A DNA stretch of 64,000 bases, from positions 992,001 through 1,056,000 of the forward strand of contig CP019326.1 of assembly GCA_001971685.1 (NCBI GenBank). Direction: 5' to 3'. Positions 44,645 to 54,582 of the stretch are shown piece by piece; position 1 is the first letter of the stretch; every line of letters starts with the position of its first letter. The stretch is from Halomonas sp. 1513 (GTDB lineage: Bacteria; Pseudomonadota; Gammaproteobacteria; Pseudomonadales; Halomonadaceae). Made by a program: the position numbers and the translations under genes. The notes under the pieces are model-generated. The model saw only the letters and a list, made by a program, of their open reading frames with translations. It was not told the origin of the DNA and ran no database searches.

Positions 44645-44677
44645 ACCGCGCCCCCGGCCATTGGCCGGGGGCGCGGT
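44645..44677. terminator. Strong bidirectional hairpin terminator
   Basis: A perfect 15-bp stem ACCGCGCCCCCGGCC/GGCCGGGGGCGCGGT with an ATT loop lies between the beta-barrel gene and the convergent malonyl-CoA synthetase gene. Confidence 0.8.
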
Positions 44678-44704
44678 CGTTGGTGGCGAGGAATCGCACG
44701 TCGC

Positions 44705-46222
44705 TCAGCGGTAGGTGGCGTCGTACTCGCGGCGCAGCTGGTTCTTCTGCACCTTGCCCATGGTGTTGCGCGGCAGGCTGTCGACGAAGAATACCTTCTT
44801 GGGCTGCTTGTACTTGGCCAGCCGGCCGCCCAGGTGCGCGAGCACCTCGCCCTCGTCGAGGGTGGCCCCCGCCTGGCGCACCACCACCGCGGTGACGCCT
44901 TCGCCGAAGTCGGGATGGGGCAGGCCGATCACCGCCGACTCCTGCACCCCATCGAGTTCGTCGATCAGCTGCTCGACCTCCTTGGGGTAGACGTTGTAGC
45001 CGCCGGAGATCACCAGGTCCTTGTCGCGTCCGACGATATGCACATAGCCCCGCTCGTCGCGCATGGCCAGGTCGCCGGTGATGAAGAAGCCATCCTCGAG
45101 CAGTTCCTCGCGGGTCTTCTCGGGCATCCGCCAGTAGCCGATGAAGACGTTGGGCCCGCGGATCTGCAGCATGCCGATCTCGCCCTGGGGCACCTCGGCG
45201 CCGCTCTCGCGGTCGGTGATGCGCATCTCCACGCCGGGCAGCGGCATGCCCACCGTGCCGGCACGACGCTCGCCGTGATAGGGGTTGGAGATATTCATGT
45301 TGGTCTCGGTCATGCCGTAGCGCTCGAGGATGGCGTGGCCGGTCATGGCCTCGAAGGCCTGGTGGGTCTCGGCGGTGAGCGGCGCCGAGCCGGAGACGAA
45401 CAGGCGCATGTTGGCGGTCAGCTCAGGCGTCAGGCGCGGGTCCTGTACCAGGCGGGTATAGAAGGTCGGCACGCCCATCATCACCGTGCCTCGGGGCAGT
45501 TCCTCGACGATCACATCGGCATCGAACTTCGGCAGGAACAGCATGCTCGAGCCCGCCATCAGGGTAACGTTGCAGGCCACGAACAGGCCGTGGGTATGGA
45601 AGATCGGCAGGGCGTGAATCAGTCGGTCTTGGGCAGTGAAGTGCCAGGCGTCGGCCAGGGTCGCGGCGTTGGAGCCGAGGTTACGGTGGGTGAGCATGGC
45701 GCCCTTGGAGCGCCCGGTGGTGCCCGAGGTGTAGAGGATCGCCGCCAGGTCGCGCTCGCCGAGTTCGGCGATCGCTTCGCGGGGCGTGGCCGCCGCGGCC
45801 TTGTCCATCAGGCTGCCGTCGGCAGCGCTGCCCAGCGTTTCCACGGCGGGGCAGCCGGTCTCGGCGGCGAGTTGGCGCGCCTCGTCCAAGGCGGCGGGGC
45901 GGCAGACGAACAGTGCCGGCTCGGCGTCGTTGAGGAAGTAGCGAATCTCCTCACCGGTGTAGCCGGTATTGAGCGGCAGGTAGACCGCTCCGCTGCGCAG
46001 GCAGGCGAGGTAGAGCAGGATCGCCTCGGGACTCTTGTCGACCTGCACCGCGACCCGGTCGCCTGGCGTTACGCCCAGCTCTCCCAGGGCGCCGGCCAGG
46101 CGGGCGCTCTCTGTGAGGGCATCGGCGTAGGAGTAACCCCGCCCTTCGCGGGTGTTGATGAAGTCGGCGTCGCCGCGCGCCTGCATGCGCTCGGCAAAGG
46201 TCGCGAAGAGGTTGTGGTTCAT
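44705..46222 (-). CDS. matB: Malonate--CoA ligase (malonyl-CoA synthetase, MatB-type)
   Basis: A 505-residue ANL-superfamily acyl-CoA synthetase. It has the AMP-binding P-loop ILYTSGTTGRSKGAMLTHRN at about residues 160-179, ILERYGMTETNMNISNPYHG typical of MatB-type enzymes, and the C-terminal ISGGYNVYPKEVEQLIDEL and PRNTMGKVQKNQLR with the catalytic Lys. Malonate specificity is inferred from the MSFLQ-type neighbour: its ATG overlaps the malonyl-CoA decarboxylase stop by four bases (ATGA). It activates malonate to malonyl-CoA with ATP. Confidence 0.9.
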   Translation of the reverse strand: MNHNLFATFAERMQARGDADFINTREGRGYSYADALTESARLAGALGELGVTPGDRVAVQVDKSPEAILLYLACLRSGAVYLPLNTGYTGEEIRYFLNDAEPALFVCRPAALDEARQLAAETGCPAVETLGSAADGSLMDKAAAATPREAIAELGERDLAAILYTSGTTGRSKGAMLTHRNLGSNAATLADAWHFTAQDRLIHALPIFHTHGLFVACNVTLMAGSSMLFLPKFDADVIVEELPRGTVMMGVPTFYTRLVQDPRLTPELTANMRLFVSGSAPLTAETHQAFEAMTGHAILERYGMTETNMNISNPYHGERRAGTVGMPLPGVEMRITDRESGAEVPQGEIGMLQIRGPNVFIGYWRMPEKTREELLEDGFFITGDLAMRDERGYVHIVGRDKDLVISGGYNVYPKEVEQLIDELDGVQESAVIGLPHPDFGEGVTAVVVRQAGATLDEGEVLAHLGGRLAKYKQPKKVFFVDSLPRNTMGKVQKNQLRREYDATYR

Positions 46223-47574
46223 GTGGGACTGTCTCCGGTGATCAGCTTCCGAGCGCGCTTGGCGAGATCCTTGACCTCGCTGGAGCGTGCCACACTGGCG
46301 TTGGCGCTGTAGTTTTCATGGTTGCGCTCGATGTCATCGAGCACGTAGAGGTAGTTGACCATCAACCCGGCGGCTTGGCTAAGTCCTTTGTCAGAGGTGT
46401 CACCGAGCCAGTTGATGCGATGCAGCTGCGCCCCGTTGCCGAGGTGGAAGCGAGCCACTGGGTTGAGCGGCAGTCCACTGCGGTGCTTGGCCTCCATCAG
46501 ATACCTTGCCGCCAAGGGCTTTATGATGGCGGCCAACTGATCGGCGAGTTCGGGCTGTCGATGCCAGTCTGGTGTTTCTAGTGCCTCGAGCGCGTTGCGC
46601 GTAGCACTGGTAAGGCTGTCGCTCTCACGCTGCTCGTTCAGCCACTCGGCGAAGCCGGGCACCGGCGACAGCGTAACGAAGTGCTTGACCTGTGGTAGCT
46701 CCTGCTTGAGTTCCTGGACCACCTGCTTGATCAGGAAGTTGCCAAACGATATGCCGCGCAGGCCGGTCTGGCAGTTGCTTATGCCAAAGAAGGCCGCGGT
46801 ATCTGCGTCCTCGGGCTCTTCCACGCCGGTGTCTTCGCCGGCCAGGATCGGCTGGATGCGGCTCGGTAGCCCCTTGTGCAGCGCCACTTCAACGAAAATC
46901 AGCGGTTCGTCGCCGATCGCCGGATGGAAAAAGGCGAAGCAGCGGCGGTGGCGGGCGTCGAGGCGTCGGCGCAGATCGTCCCAGTCCTGGATCTCGTGTA
47001 CCGCCTCGTAGCGGATGATCTTCTCCAGGATAGATGCTGGGGTGTTCCAGTCGATACGTCTGAGCACCAGGAAACCGCGGTTGAACCAGGAGCCGAACAG
47101 GTGGGCGAAATCGGCATCGATGGCCTGTAGCGCGGGGGCCTCCTTGAGTTGGCTGAGCAGGTCCTCGCGCATCTTGACCAACTGGTAGGTGCCGCCACTG
47201 GCCAGGTTGAGGCGCCGGAACAGCTCTTGTCGACGTGGCTCACAGGCACCGAACAGCGCCTGCAGGCTACTGTTGTCTCGCGCTTCGCGGTAGGCCGAGT
47301 AGGCGGCGTCGATCTCTGCCGGGTCGGCAGCGAGCGCGTCTGCCAGGGCGTGGAAGAACGCTATCTTGTGGTCGTCATCGAGTTGCTGGTAGATCGCCAG
47401 CGCACGGCTCGCCTGGGTGATGCTGGAGGCTTCGCCGTCACTCTCCAGCAGATCGTGGCACACCTCGACTAGCACGCTGTGGTCGTGAACGACGGCATCG
47501 CCCTGGCGCCGCCACAGCAGCGCGTCGCGCTGGGTGATGTTGTTGAACAGCTCCTGCAGGAATGACATGTTCAT
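46219..47574 (-). CDS. Malonyl-CoA decarboxylase
   Basis: A 451-residue enzyme of the MCD family. It has the family core FAFFHPAIGDEPLIFVEVAL, the motif FFGISNCQTGLRGISFGNFL with the conserved catalytic-region Ser, HFVTLSPVPGFAEWL, and the late HRSGLPLNPVARFHLGNGA with the catalytic His. It decarboxylates malonyl-CoA to acetyl-CoA. It has MatB downstream and an AtoE-like transporter upstream, which together make a malonate uptake, activation and decarboxylation operon. A second in-frame ATG (47568) is two codons in; GGGGG upstream fits the first. Confidence 0.93.
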   Translation of the reverse strand: MNMSFLQELFNNITQRDALLWRRQGDAVVHDHSVLVEVCHDLLESDGEASSITQASRALAIYQQLDDDHKIAFFHALADALAADPAEIDAAYSAYREARDNSSLQALFGACEPRRQELFRRLNLASGGTYQLVKMREDLLSQLKEAPALQAIDADFAHLFGSWFNRGFLVLRRIDWNTPASILEKIIRYEAVHEIQDWDDLRRRLDARHRRCFAFFHPAIGDEPLIFVEVALHKGLPSRIQPILAGEDTGVEEPEDADTAAFFGISNCQTGLRGISFGNFLIKQVVQELKQELPQVKHFVTLSPVPGFAEWLNEQRESDSLTSATRNALEALETPDWHRQPELADQLAAIIKPLAARYLMEAKHRSGLPLNPVARFHLGNGAQLHRINWLGDTSDKGLSQAAGLMVNYLYVLDDIERNHENYSANASVARSSEVKDLAKRARKLITGDSPT

Positions 47575-47596
47575 GGTCTTTTACCCCCGTCTCGGC

Positions 47597-48946
47597 TTAG
47601 GGGAAGAAGGTCAAACCGATCACATAGAACGGAATCGAAATGATCAGCAGCGTCATGCAGTAGCCCATGATATGACGTGCCTTGACGCCGGTAATACCCA
47701 GCAGCGCCAGTGCCCAGAACGGCTGGAACATGTTGGTCCAGGTATCGCCGGCACCAAAGGCGGTGATAATACGCCCGACTGATACTTCAAGCTCCTTGGC
47801 TACCTCCATCAGGATTGGACCTTGCACGGCCCACTGGCCGCCCCCGGAGGGTACGAAGATATTGAGCAGGCCTGCGGCGAACCAGCTGATTACAGGCAGG
47901 GTCTGGGGCGTAGCAATGCTGAGCATCGCATCGACGAAGATCACTGCAAGGCCAGACAGCGTCACCATGCCCATGATGCCGCCATAGAAGGGGAACTGAA
48001 GGATGATGCCGCTGGCCCCCCTGGTCGCGTCGGTTACCGCATTCATATAGCGAACCGGGGTCTTGTGCAGGGCCAGGCCAAGGAATAGGAATAGAAAGTT
48101 GACGATGTTGAGGTTGAGGTCAAAGCCATTGCGTGTGAAATGCATGATTGCATAGCTGCCAGCGAGGATCAGCAGGACTACCGTGAACCACACCGAATCC
48201 ATGCGGGCGCCGATACTATCAGTATCATCTTCTTGCTGTGGCTTAGGCTCCTCCTCTTTGAGGAACTGAGGAGCATAGGCGTCTATGCCGGCCATCTCAT
48301 CCTCCCGGCGAGGCGACATGAGATAGAAGGTGACGGGTACGACCACGGCAATCAGCATCAGGCTGTTGAGCAGGGCATAGCTCGAGAAAGCGGTCTGAGT
48401 GATCGGGATGATGCCGATAGCGTCTTCCAGGAAGTGGCCGCTGGTGGCCACGGTAAGCCCGGAGGAGGAGGAGGGCCCCATATGCCAGACCATCTGGCCG
48501 GAGTAGCCTGCCGCAACGATCAGGGGGTAGTGCAGCTTGATGCCCTGGCGGTGTGCCGCCTTGCCGATCTCGAGAGCGAAGATAGCCCCTACAATCAGCC
48601 CCAGTGCCCAGTTGAACCAGGAGAAAACGCAGGCAATCAGTGCGGTCAGAGCCGCCGCCTGGGCGCTACTGGCAGGCTGAGAGGCAAGCCGCTGGATCCA
48701 CTTCTTGACGGCAGGGGCCGTTGCCAAGGCGTGGCCTGTGACCAGAATCAAGACCATCTGCATGGTGAAGGAGAGCAGGTCCCAGAAGCCCTCATACCAG
48801 TGGTCGACCATGGCCAGCAGGCCACTGTCGGTGAGTATCAGGCCGAGCAGGAAGGTAACGATAGTCAATAGCACGGCGAAGATGATCGGCTCGGGCATAT
48901 AGCGTTCGGAGAAACGCGAAAAAGTATCGCCAAGTTGTTTGATCAT
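47597..48946 (-). CDS. Short-chain fatty acid (AtoE-type) transporter
   Basis: A 449-residue membrane protein matching the AtoE family (about 12 helices). Marks are FSERYMPEPIIFAVLLTIVT at the N-terminus, WFNWALGLIVGAIFALEIGK, GYSGQMVWHMGPSSSSGLTV, ALHKTPVRYMNAVTDATRGA and FVPSGGGQWAVQGPILMEVA. AtoE takes up short-chain fatty acids such as acetoacetate or butyrate; here the gene stands 22 bp before the malonyl-CoA decarboxylase gene, so malonate or a related acid is the likely substrate (inference). I chose ATG 48946 because it begins the conserved MIKQLGDTFSRF. Confidence 0.9.
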   Translation of the reverse strand: MIKQLGDTFSRFSERYMPEPIIFAVLLTIVTFLLGLILTDSGLLAMVDHWYEGFWDLLSFTMQMVLILVTGHALATAPAVKKWIQRLASQPASSAQAAALTALIACVFSWFNWALGLIVGAIFALEIGKAAHRQGIKLHYPLIVAAGYSGQMVWHMGPSSSSGLTVATSGHFLEDAIGIIPITQTAFSSYALLNSLMLIAVVVPVTFYLMSPRREDEMAGIDAYAPQFLKEEEPKPQQEDDTDSIGARMDSVWFTVVLLILAGSYAIMHFTRNGFDLNLNIVNFLFLFLGLALHKTPVRYMNAVTDATRGASGIILQFPFYGGIMGMVTLSGLAVIFVDAMLSIATPQTLPVISWFAAGLLNIFVPSGGGQWAVQGPILMEVAKELEVSVGRIITAFGAGDTWTNMFQPFWALALLGITGVKARHIMGYCMTLLIISIPFYVIGLTFFP

Positions 48947-49092
48947 GAAGTGTCTCGCTGTCAGGGAATGGGTGTTGTTGTACGTCCATGGCCGGGCGGC
49001 GTTGGGCCGCTCCCTGTGGCTGGCGTGATTCACCTCAAGCGGTGGACGTTTTATTCTTATATGGCAAGCGATAAAGAATTTATCATGTGCGC

Positions 49093-49108
49093 TTGATGTA
49101 TATATCAA
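49093..49108. promoter_or_regulatory. Palindromic operator candidate between GntR gene and malonate operon
   Basis: A perfect inverted repeat TTGAT-GTATAT-ATCAA lies in the AT-rich 260-bp spacer between the divergent transporter and the GntR-type gene. GntR/FadR-family sites are short AT-rich palindromes of this size. It is the best symmetric candidate in the spacer; it may also overlap a promoter. Binding is inference. Confidence 0.5.
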
Positions 49109-49207
49109 TAGGGATTTTATGTACTACTGTCAAGTTTGTGGCACTGCATATGGACGCAGCCTGGGCTGCTCTGGGCTGCTGAGTGGGCAGATGAGGGGAG
49201 AGTTCAA

Positions 49208-49879
49208 ATGACCGGCGCCAAGCGTTCCAGTGCGCAGCGGCTAAGGGATGCGCTGGAAGACGACATCATCAATGGGCGTCTGGCGCCCGGAGAGCGTGTC
49301 GATCCCGAAGCTCTCGAGCGCCGCTTCGAGGTCTCGCGCACGCCAGTCCGCGAGGCGATCCAGCAATTGGTGGCCAGCGGGCTGCTGACGGTGTCGCCCA
49401 AGCGGGGGACCTTCGTGGCCAAGATAGGGCTAGATCAGTTGATCGAGATGTTCGAAGTCATGGCCGAGCTGGAGGGCATGTGCGGGCGTCTGGCCGCGCG
49501 GCGTATCACGACCACCGAGCTCGCCTCGCTCGCCGCGACCCTGGCGCGCTGCGAGGCGGCGGCAGAGGCGGGCGATACCGACGAGTACTATTACGAGAAC
49601 GAGGCCTTCCACGAGTGCATCTATGTCGCCAGCCACAATGCCTTTCTGGCCGATGAGGCGCGCCGTCTCAAGCAACGCCTGAAGCCTTACCGGCGCCTGC
49701 AGCTGCAGGTTCGCCAGCGCATGAGCAACTCGCTGGGGGAGCATCGCGAGGTTGTTGCGGCGATCCAGCAGGGCAATGCCCAGGCCGCCGAGCAAACGCT
49801 TCGCGAGCATGTGCTGATTCAGGGGGAGCGCTTCAGCGATTTCGTGGCCAGCATCAGAGGGTTCGGCGTCTCGTCCTGA
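49208..49879 (+). CDS. GntR-family regulator (FadR/FCD subfamily)
   Basis: A 223-residue regulator. The N-terminal winged helix has RLAPGERVDPEALERRFEVS and RTPVREAIQQLVASGLLTVS. The helical FCD effector domain (about 80-215) has the metal- or ligand-binding pattern with NEAFHECIYVASHNAFLADE and EHREVVAAIQQGNAQAAEQT and a late His in LREHVLIQ. It is divergent from the transporter of the malonate operon and is its likely regulator. ATG 49208 is chosen (short GAGAGTTCAA spacer upstream); frames further up lack homology. Confidence 0.88.
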   Translation: MTGAKRSSAQRLRDALEDDIINGRLAPGERVDPEALERRFEVSRTPVREAIQQLVASGLLTVSPKRGTFVAKIGLDQLIEMFEVMAELEGMCGRLAARRITTTELASLAATLARCEAAAEAGDTDEYYYENEAFHECIYVASHNAFLADEARRLKQRLKPYRRLQLQVRQRMSNSLGEHREVVAAIQQGNAQAAEQTLREHVLIQGERFSDFVASIRGFGVSS

Positions 49880-50021
49880 CCATAACGCCATCGAATAGCC
49901 CAGGTTATCGACGCCCAGTTCCATAAAGCGCCTATGCTGTAGGTGGCGCTGAACGTCTGTGCCGTCGGCCCAGGCGGTTACGCAGCGCTTTTACTGCACT
50001 CACGGATTCGAGGTGTTGATC

Positions 50022-50201
50022 ATGACCAATGGAAAGACAGACAAGGCGAAGGGTACTGCCAACAAGGCCGGTGGCAAGGTCAAGGAAGCAGCGGGCAAGG
50101 CGACCGGCAGCACCGAGACCCAGGCCAAGGGCAAGGCACAGCAGGCCAAGGGTGACCTGCAGAAGGGCAAGGGCGAGGTCAAGGACAAGCTCAAGAAGTA
50201 A
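50022..50201 (+). CDS. CsbD-family stress protein
   Basis: A 59-residue low-complexity protein: repeats of K-A-K-G, A-K-G and K-G-K-G-E (KTDKAKGTANKAGGKVKEAA, then GKAQQAKGDLQKGKGEVKDK), ending LKK. CsbD-like proteins are small, hydrophilic and induced by general stress. Length and lysine/glycine/alanine content are typical. The ATG at 50022 has a weak upstream site (gaggtgttgatc). A strong hairpin follows the stop. Confidence 0.82.
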   Translation: MTNGKTDKAKGTANKAGGKVKEAAGKATGSTETQAKGKAQQAKGDLQKGKGEVKDKLKK

Positions 50202-50225
50202 GCGAGCCGCTTGACCGCGCAATAT

Positions 50226-50249
50226 CGCAGGGGCCATCAGGCCCCTGCG
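50226..50249. terminator. Hairpin terminator shared by csbD-like gene and thiC
   Basis: A perfect 10-bp stem CGCAGGGGCC/GGCCCCTGCG with an ATCA loop lies between the convergent csbD-like and thiC genes, 25 bp after the former and 17 bp after the latter. Confidence 0.75.
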
Positions 50250-50265
50250 TCGTGTCTGGCGGTCG

Positions 50266-52182
<1,917 letters not shown>

Positions 52183-52266
52183 CTAGGGTATTGCGGCGGT
52201 TGTGCGTTGTCAGGGAGGACAGCTGGGAGGACAGGGGCAGCCAGGCGGAATGCCCTGGCTGCGTGT

Positions 52267-52373
52267 CGCTTGATCCCTACGCTGGTCCTAGCCAGTTCAG
52301 GTTCAACGGGATCCATGCTTCGGCGCGCTGCGCTGCATGATCTCAGCCGTTTTCAACGGCACCCCGTCAAGCG
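52267..52373 (-). promoter_or_regulatory. TPP riboswitch upstream of thiC
   Basis: On the minus strand the closing helix CGCTTGA/TCAAGCG brackets the element. Inside are the conserved TPP motifs in order: GGGGTGCC, GGCTGAGA, then ACCTGAAC and GCGTAGGGA. The pyrimidine-sensing CUGAGA and the pyrophosphate-sensing helix-junction bases are intact. It controls thiC by thiamine pyrophosphate, probably at transcription end or ribosome binding. Confidence 0.95.
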
Positions 52374-52456
52374 TGGTGGTGCCCGCCGGCGAAGGCGGAC
52401 AGGTTGCTACTGCATACGTTGCTGCCTTTCTGCTTCTGGCCCGGGGCTGATCCGGC

Positions 52457-52541
52457 GGCAGGCCTACGAGGAGGCGCTATAAATACTTCCTTGTACGCTA
52501 CCTACGCCATCCATGGCGTAGAACCTCCTCTTCGGCCTGCC
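52457..52541. repeat. Structured intergenic repeat, copy A
   Basis: Three nested inverted pairs: outer GGCAGGCC (52457-52464) with GGCCTGCC (52534-52541), middle GAGGAGG (52468-52474) with CCTCCTC (52524-52530), inner TACGCCAT (52503-52510) with ATGGCGTA (52513-52520). A near copy is at 53546-53636. It lies downstream of tenA and upstream of the thiC riboswitch. Every stem is perfect. Confidence 0.88.
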
Positions 52542-52602
52542 CCCGGCGCCCCTCACCCTGTGGCAACAGCAACGGGTCTACTTCGGCTGGATGGCAGCGG
52601 AG

Positions 52603-53271
52603 TCAATCGCTGCCATCCAGCCCCATCTGCCAGAAGTCGATCTCGAGCCGCGTCGCGTCGCGGAAGATCCGCGTCAGCGCGTCGAAGCGGGCCGGCGTGA
52701 CGTCGGCCAGGCGCGCATCGAGCCATGCCAGTTCGGCGCGCATGGCGGCCTGGAACTCCTCGCCCTCGTACATGGCGATCCAGGCGTCATAGGGGTTGGC
52801 GTCGCCGCGCAGGGTATCCGGCTGAGCATTCAGCCAGTTGGCGATCTCGCCATAGCCCACCAGGCAGGGCGCCAGGGCCACATGCAGGTCGAGCAGGTCG
52901 CCGCGATTGCCGGTGTCGAGCACGTAGCGGGTATAGGCGAGGGTGGCACGCGCTTCCGGCAGTTCGGCCAGCTGCTGCTCGCTGATGCCCCACTCCCGGC
53001 AGTAGCCGACGTGCAGCTCGAGTTCGACGTCGACGATGGCCTTCAAGCCGTCATGGGCTTGGCGCAGGTCGGCCAGCGTCGGGCTCTTGTAGGCGGCCAG
53101 GGCATAGGCACGGGCGAAGTGGATCAGGAACAGGTAGTCCTGCTTGAGATAGTGGCGAAAGGCGTCATCGGCGAGGCGACTCTGGCCCAGCTGGCGCACG
53201 AAGTCGTGCTCGATATAGGCGCGCCAGTCGTCCTGGCAGGCTGCAGTGAGGTCGGTAAAGCGGTAGCCCAT
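52603..53271 (-). CDS. tenA: Thiaminase II / aminopyrimidine aminohydrolase TenA
   Basis: A 222-residue all-helical TenA. Active-site residues are visible: Asp45 in KQDYLFLIHFARAYALAA, Tyr47 and the catalytic Cys136 in VALAPCLVGYGEI, with a late Glu in MYEGEEFQAAMR. It hydrolyses degraded thiamine pyrimidines to salvage hydroxymethylpyrimidine. GGAGG lies six bases before ATG 53271. A TPP riboswitch lies 89 bp upstream, so it shares control with thiC. The start and length match the family. Confidence 0.93.
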   Translation of the reverse strand: MGYRFTDLTAACQDDWRAYIEHDFVRQLGQSRLADDAFRHYLKQDYLFLIHFARAYALAAYKSPTLADLRQAHDGLKAIVDVELELHVGYCREWGISEQQLAELPEARATLAYTRYVLDTGNRGDLLDLHVALAPCLVGYGEIANWLNAQPDTLRGDANPYDAWIAMYEGEEFQAAMRAELAWLDARLADVTPARFDALTRIFRDATRLEIDFWQMGLDGSD

Positions 53272-53359
53272 CTTGCCTCCGGAAGCGATATGGCAATCCG
53301 GTGCACGGGCGAAGGGAGAGGGGCCGCACGAAGGGCGAAACGCTGGTGTGCCTGGCCAC

Positions 53360-53482
53360 CGCTTGATTCCTACGCCGGTACGAGCCGGATCAGGTTCAAC
53401 GGGACCAGTGCTTGGGTGTTGTCGAGAGCTCGACCTACCCCTGCGCCATCTCAGCCGGAATTCACCGACACCCCGTCAAGCG
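53360..53482 (-). promoter_or_regulatory. TPP riboswitch upstream of tenA
   Basis: On the minus strand the closing helix CGCTTGA/TCAAGCG is followed by the TPP motifs GGGGTGTC, GGCTGAGA, then ACCTGAT and GCGTAGGAA. It has a longer variable arm (P3-like, containing GAGCTC) than the thiC copy. It controls tenA by thiamine pyrophosphate. Confidence 0.95.
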
Positions 53483-53545
53483 TGGTGCCAGTCTAGCAGG
53501 CCAGTGGAAAGTTGCTAGCCTACTGATGCAGCACGAGGCGATTCC

Positions 53546-53636
53546 GGCGAGAGGCCTGCGAGGGGGCGCTGTGAACCCCTCCCTGGGCGCTACCTATGCC
53601 ATCCATGGCATAGAACCCCCTCTCCGGCCTCTCGCC
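53546..53636. repeat. Structured intergenic repeat, copy B
   Basis: The same three nested pairs as copy A, but with different bases that keep pairing: outer GGCGAGAGGCC (53546-53556) with GGCCTCTCGCC (53626-53636), middle GAGGGGG (53560-53566) with CCCCCTC (53616-53622), inner TATGCCAT (53595-53602) with ATGGCATA (53605-53612). It lies between the tenA riboswitch and the end of the CDP-alcohol phosphatidyltransferase gene. Confidence 0.9.
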
Positions 53637-53659
53637 AGCGCCTATCGCTCAGCGTTGAA

Positions 53660-54379
53660 TCACTGGCGGCGGTAAAGCCAGCGAACGTCCACGGCGAAGG
53701 AGAGGCTCAGCAACAGCAGTGCGGTGGCAGTCAGCAGGCTGGCCAGCGCGGCCGACACCCCGGGCAGCAGAGCCACCATCAGGGCGACCACCTGAACCAC
53801 GCAGATCGCCTTGCGGCGCAGGCTCTCCGGCAGCGCTGCCTGCAGCCAGGGCCAGCGCTGGCCGCTGAACACGAAGGCGTAGCGCATGGCGCCGATCAGC
53901 AGCACCCAGCTGCCGACCTTGCCGAGCACCACCAGTGCCAGGCACAGCAGCAGAATAAGCCCAGCGTCCAGCTCCATGTCGAAGCGCGCACCGAAGGCGC
54001 TGATGGATCCAGTGCGCCTGGCCACCCAGCCGTCGATGCCGTCGAGCAGCAGCGCGGCAGCAGCGATCCCGGCGAGTGCGACGGTGTGCTGCTGCCACAG
54101 GACGGGCCACCACAGGCTGCCGGCGAGCAGCGCGATCAACGCCGCGCGCAGCAGCGTCACGCGGTTGGCCCAGCCAAAATGGCGCAGTTCTCCGGTCCAG
54201 GCAGCGGCAACCAGCACGGCGATGACGAGGTAGCTCAGGGCGCTGGTCAGGGCCAACCACCCCGGCGCGGTCAGCGCATGTTGAGTTAACTGTGCCAGCA
54301 CCAGCACAACGGCGAGCCCTGCGGCCAGATCGGCTATCGGGCGCTGAAAGGCGGTAGAAGTAGAGAGAATACGACTCAT
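53660..54379 (-). CDS. CDP-alcohol phosphatidyltransferase
   Basis: A 239-residue membrane enzyme with about seven helices. The complete CDP-alcohol motif DGx2ARx8Gx3Dx3D is present (DGWVARRTGSISAFGARFDM followed by ELD, about residues 115-137). It transfers a phosphatidyl or similar group from a CDP-linked donor to an alcohol. The acceptor and donor are unknown. It is divergent, across 203 bp, from the dehydrogenase that opens the glycoconjugate-like operon, and could act in the same pathway (inference). Confidence 0.85.
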   Translation of the reverse strand: MSRILSTSTAFQRPIADLAAGLAVVLVLAQLTQHALTAPGWLALTSALSYLVIAVLVAAAWTGELRHFGWANRVTLLRAALIALLAGSLWWPVLWQQHTVALAGIAAAALLLDGIDGWVARRTGSISAFGARFDMELDAGLILLLCLALVVLGKVGSWVLLIGAMRYAFVFSGQRWPWLQAALPESLRRKAICVVQVVALMVALLPGVSAALASLLTATALLLLSLSFAVDVRWLYRRQ

Positions 54380-54582
54380 GCGGGGCTCTTATGCGCTATA
54401 GCTGAAGGGGGACGTCTGTCGTGCCAGCCGGCGTATGGCCTATTGCCAATAGCCTAGCCCAGCGCCGTATCGTTGGCGAAAAATGATGCAAAATACCCTG
54501 CCAGTACATATATTGTATAAATATTGAAACCTAAATGTCGAGAACGCGTCTTCAGTAGCACGACTAACAGCGGGACCGCGAT

